DNA from: Pantoea sp. Eser
GTDB taxonomy: Bacteria; Pseudomonadota; Gammaproteobacteria; Enterobacterales; Enterobacteriaceae
Direction: 5' to 3'
NCBI GenBank assembly: GCA_009830035.1
Contig: SZZY01000014.1
Location: 1-64,000 of the forward strand
DNA length: 64,000 nt
Shown in pieces: positions 61,504-64,000 of the stretch. A program made the translations under genes and the position numbers. Under the pieces are notes generated by a model, which saw only the letters and a list, made by a program, of their open reading frames with translations, ran no database searches and was not told the origin of the DNA. Every line of letters starts with the position of its first letter. The stretch's first letter is position 1.

Positions 61504-63098
61504 ATGTCACGAGTATCCCGAACACTCAATTTGTTAACGCTGCTGTTTTCTGTCGCCTGCTCTGCCTGGCTGCTGATCGGCGGCGTCTGGTTGCTATCGC
61601 TGGGCGGTAGCGCGTATTACCTGATCAGCGGCCTGGCCATGGCGGGCTTTAGCGTGCTGCTGTGGCGCAGAAAGCGCAGTGCGCTCTATCTCTACGCCGC
61701 TATTCTGATCGCCAGTGCGCTGTGGGCGTGGCAGGAAGCGGGCAGCGATTACTGGACGCTGGTCCCGCGACTCGACGTCTGGGTACTGCTGGGGATCTGG
61801 CTGATTTTGCCTTTCAGCTATCGCCAGTCTGGCCCGGCCGGCAAAAAACCTCTGGCGGCGATGGTTATCGCCTTGCTGGCTAACGGAGCGCTGCTGGTGG
61901 GCTCGTCACTGCACTATCCGCAGGAGACAAACGGCGAACTGCCGCTGACCGATGTTGCGCCAGCCGCTTCATCGGTACCGGCGGAAAACTGGACCGCCTA
62001 TGGCCGGACGCAGGAAGGCGTGCGTTACTCGCCGCTGAAGCAGATCAATGAGCACAACGTGCAGAACCTCAGGTGGACTGGCAATATCACACCGGCGATG
62101 TCAAAACCGCTAACGATCCGGGTGAGATTACCAATGAAGTGACGCCGCTGAAGGCGGGCAACATGCTCTATCTCTGCACGCCACACCAGATTCTGCTGGC
62201 ACTGGACGCGGTGAGCGGCAAAGAGAAATGGCGCTTTGATCCGAAGCTCAAATCCGATCCATCATTCCAGCACATCACCTGTCGTGGCGTGTCGTACCAT
62301 GAAATGCCGGGAGCGTAGCAGAATAATGCTTCACAGCCTGCCCACTGCGTGCGTCGTATCTTCCTGCCGGTGGATGACGGTCGTCTGGTTGCGCTGGATG
62401 CCGCCTCAGGTGAGCGTTGCGAGAACTTCGCCAACCATGGTGAGCTGAATCTTCAACATCAGCAGCCTAATGCCTATCCGGGCGGTTATGAGCCGACTTC
62501 ACCACCGATTGTCACCGACAAAGTGGTGATTGTGGCGGGCTCGGTCACCGATAACCTGTCAACCCGTGAACCGTCTGGCGTGATCCGCGGTTTTGATATC
62601 GACAGCGGTAAGCTTGTGTGGGCGTTTGATCCTGGCGCGAAAGATCCAAATGCGCTGCCTGCAGAAGGGGAGACCTTCAGCGCCAACTCGCCTAACTCTT
62701 GGGCACCGGCGGCGTATGACGCTCAGCGTGACATTATTTATCTGCCGATGGGCGTCTCGACGCCAGATATCTGGGGAGGTCATCGCACGCCGGAACAGGA
62801 GCGTTATGCCAGCGGCCTGCTGGCGCTGCACGCCTCGACCGGTAAGCTGGCCTGGTTCTATCAGACGGTACACACACCTGTGGGACATGGATCTGCCGTC
62901 TCAGCCGACCCTGGCGGACATCACCGATAGCAATGGTAAGCGCGTACCGGTGGTGCCTGCACCGGAAACCCCGGTACCGCAGGGACCGGCGAAAGGCGAT
63001 CATCTCAATCCGACCCAGCCTTTCTCGCAACTTACCTTCCGGCCGAAGCAGAACCTCCAGGGCAAGGATATGTGGGGCGCCCCGATGTTTGACCAGCT
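61504..63098 (+). pseudogene. gcd: PQQ-dependent glucose dehydrogenase Gcd, truncated
   Basis: ATG 61504: five N-terminal membrane helices (LLTLLFSVACSAWLLIGGVW onward), then the PQQ beta-propeller (NWTAYGRTQEGVRYSPLKQI, WRFDPKLKSDPSFQHITCRG, GVSYHEMPGA, FDIDSGKLVWAFDPGAKDPN). A base is lost near 62066; TAG 62316-62318 follows PGA; another shift lies near 62878. The gene ends after [11 protein letters not shown] at about 63098 where sequence of budB in opposite orientation begins; about a third (the C-terminal propeller) is missing. Oxidises glucose to gluconolactone in the periplasm. Dead. Confidence 0.9.
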
Positions 63099-64000
63099 GC
63101 TGTTGCCGATCTTCCAGCACGCTGGCCGCTTCTGGGCTGAGCTGAAGCGGTGTCGTGAGCTTACGCAGCGTGGCGGCGATATCCCCGACCAGTTCGGCGT
63201 CCGGCAGATAGCGGTTGTCGGTTTCGGCGGGCATCACGTCAATGTGGATTAGGGTGGCGTTGCCGGTGTTCCACATTGCCGGTTCATATTCCACCGGGCT
63301 GTAACCGATAGTGATGATCAGATCCGCCTGTTGCAGCCGGTCGCCCGCCTGGTTGTTGAACAATCCAACGCGACCGGCAAAGCGGGTGAAATGCTCCTGT
63401 CTGACCGCGCCTGCCGCCTGATAGGTGCTGGTGACCGGAATATGGCTGTTGTTCAGCAGATGGTGAATCGCCTCGCTGTTTGCCGGCTGACTCGCCATCA
63501 GACTTAGCAGGATCACCGGGTTTTTCGCCGCGGCAATCGCCTGGCTGACGGCATCGATCATCGCATCGGGTGCAGCGCCGAGCACCGGGCGGCTTTTGCT
63601 GCTGAGCGCTCTACCGGTGACCGGCTGATCGACGATATCCTGCGGCAGGCTGATGAACGCACCGCCGCCCCGGCCATGTTCGGCGCGGCGAAACGCATTC
63701 GACAGACATTCAGACAGCGCGGCCGGGTCGGTCACCTCAACCGCATATTTGGTGACCGGACGAAACATCGAAACGGTGTCCATGCTCTGGTGCACCTACT
63801 TGGCGCTGTCAAAACGCTTCACGGCACCGACAATCGCCACCACCGGATCGCCTTCGCTGGTGGCGGTTGCCATGCCGGTGATCAGATTAGAACAGCCGGG
63901 ACCGGAGGTGACCGGCGCGACGCCAGCGTTACCGGTCAGCCGGCCAACCGCTGCCGCCATAAAGGCCGCATTGGCTTCATGGCGCACCGGGATGGTCTGA
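63075..64000 (-). pseudogene. budB: Catabolic acetolactate synthase BudB, truncated and amber-interrupted
   Basis: Enters from the right edge: [40 protein letters not shown], a ThDP enzyme. TAG 63798-63796 replaces the Gln of AKQVHQSMDT. It then runs [52 protein letters not shown], to [20 protein letters not shown], where it meets gcd tail to tail near 63080. The C-terminal ThDP-binding half is missing. It converts two pyruvate to acetolactate in butanediol/acetoin fermentation. Confidence 0.9.

Overview
The window looks like part of a large plasmid of an enterobacterium, probably Erwiniaceae (Pantoea/Erwinia-like). Evidence: an iteron-controlled RepFIB-type RepA (42889-43962) between two iteron clusters, a P1-like parA-parB pair (48072-50251), a Cre-like recombinase with a loxP-like 34-bp site (11492-12679), and a cargo of catabolic genes closely resembling enterobacterial ones. 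There are no rRNA or tRNA genes, no CRISPR array, and I recognise no insertion sequence. Genus is inference from protein resemblance only.

The dominant feature is gene decay. About 30 genes are recognisable but broken by single stop codons (mostly TAG, often where relatives have Gln or Trp), small frameshifts, and deletions, several of them between short direct repeats. This is what an early, relaxed-selection stage such as recent host restriction would look like. The survivors are the replication and partition genes, oxalate decarboxylase, a membrane metallophosphoesterase, two MBL/alcohol-dehydrogenase type enzymes, scrR, an HxlR regulator, one GNAT and a few small proteins.

Layout. 1-2154: formate dehydrogenase alpha subunit, open at the left edge. 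2515-5582: AraC fragment and a three-subunit GMC-type membrane dehydrogenase (cytochrome c, flavoprotein, small subunit), all broken; the cytochrome gene carries a 253-bp copy of the neighbouring formate dehydrogenase gene. 5727-11007: dead LysR plus a hydroxyacid dehydrogenase / RraA-like aldolase / MRJP-type protein / CitMHS transporter operon. 11492-12679: lox-like site and cre-like pseudogene. 13025-14718: feoA-feoB pseudogenes. 14719-17866: mostly empty, one small ORF. 17867-23968: truncated H-NS, FtrA-type regulator remnant, MBL hydrolase, broken protease, alcohol dehydrogenase, SGNH hydrolase and acyltransferase genes. 24203-29571: broken ydeP-type oxidoreductase, intact Tat-exported oxalate decarboxylase, intact metallophosphoesterase. 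29625-32363: HxlR regulator with a strong palindromic operator, followed by dead MFS, EamA and MBL genes. 32370-35901: two dead chemoreceptors. 36552-42227: small genes, a candidate small RNA, two dead BLUF-EAL photoreceptor genes, DUF1471 and GNAT. 42318-50251: replication and partition region. 50454-56436: sucrose regulon scrKYAB (dead) with scrR intact. 56553-64000: chorismate mutase remnant, SRPBCC and Zn-alcohol dehydrogenase pair, two broken GNATs, and truncated gcd and budB meeting tail to tail.

Functional reading (inference): the ancestral plasmid served plant-surface or gut life: sucrose uptake by PTS, periplasmic sugar oxidation by PQQ glucose and GMC dehydrogenases, oxalate to formate to CO2, acetolactate fermentation, iron uptake, light sensing and chemotaxis. 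Most of this is now lost. Oxalate decarboxylase and the edge formate dehydrogenase may still form a working oxalate/acid-tolerance pair.
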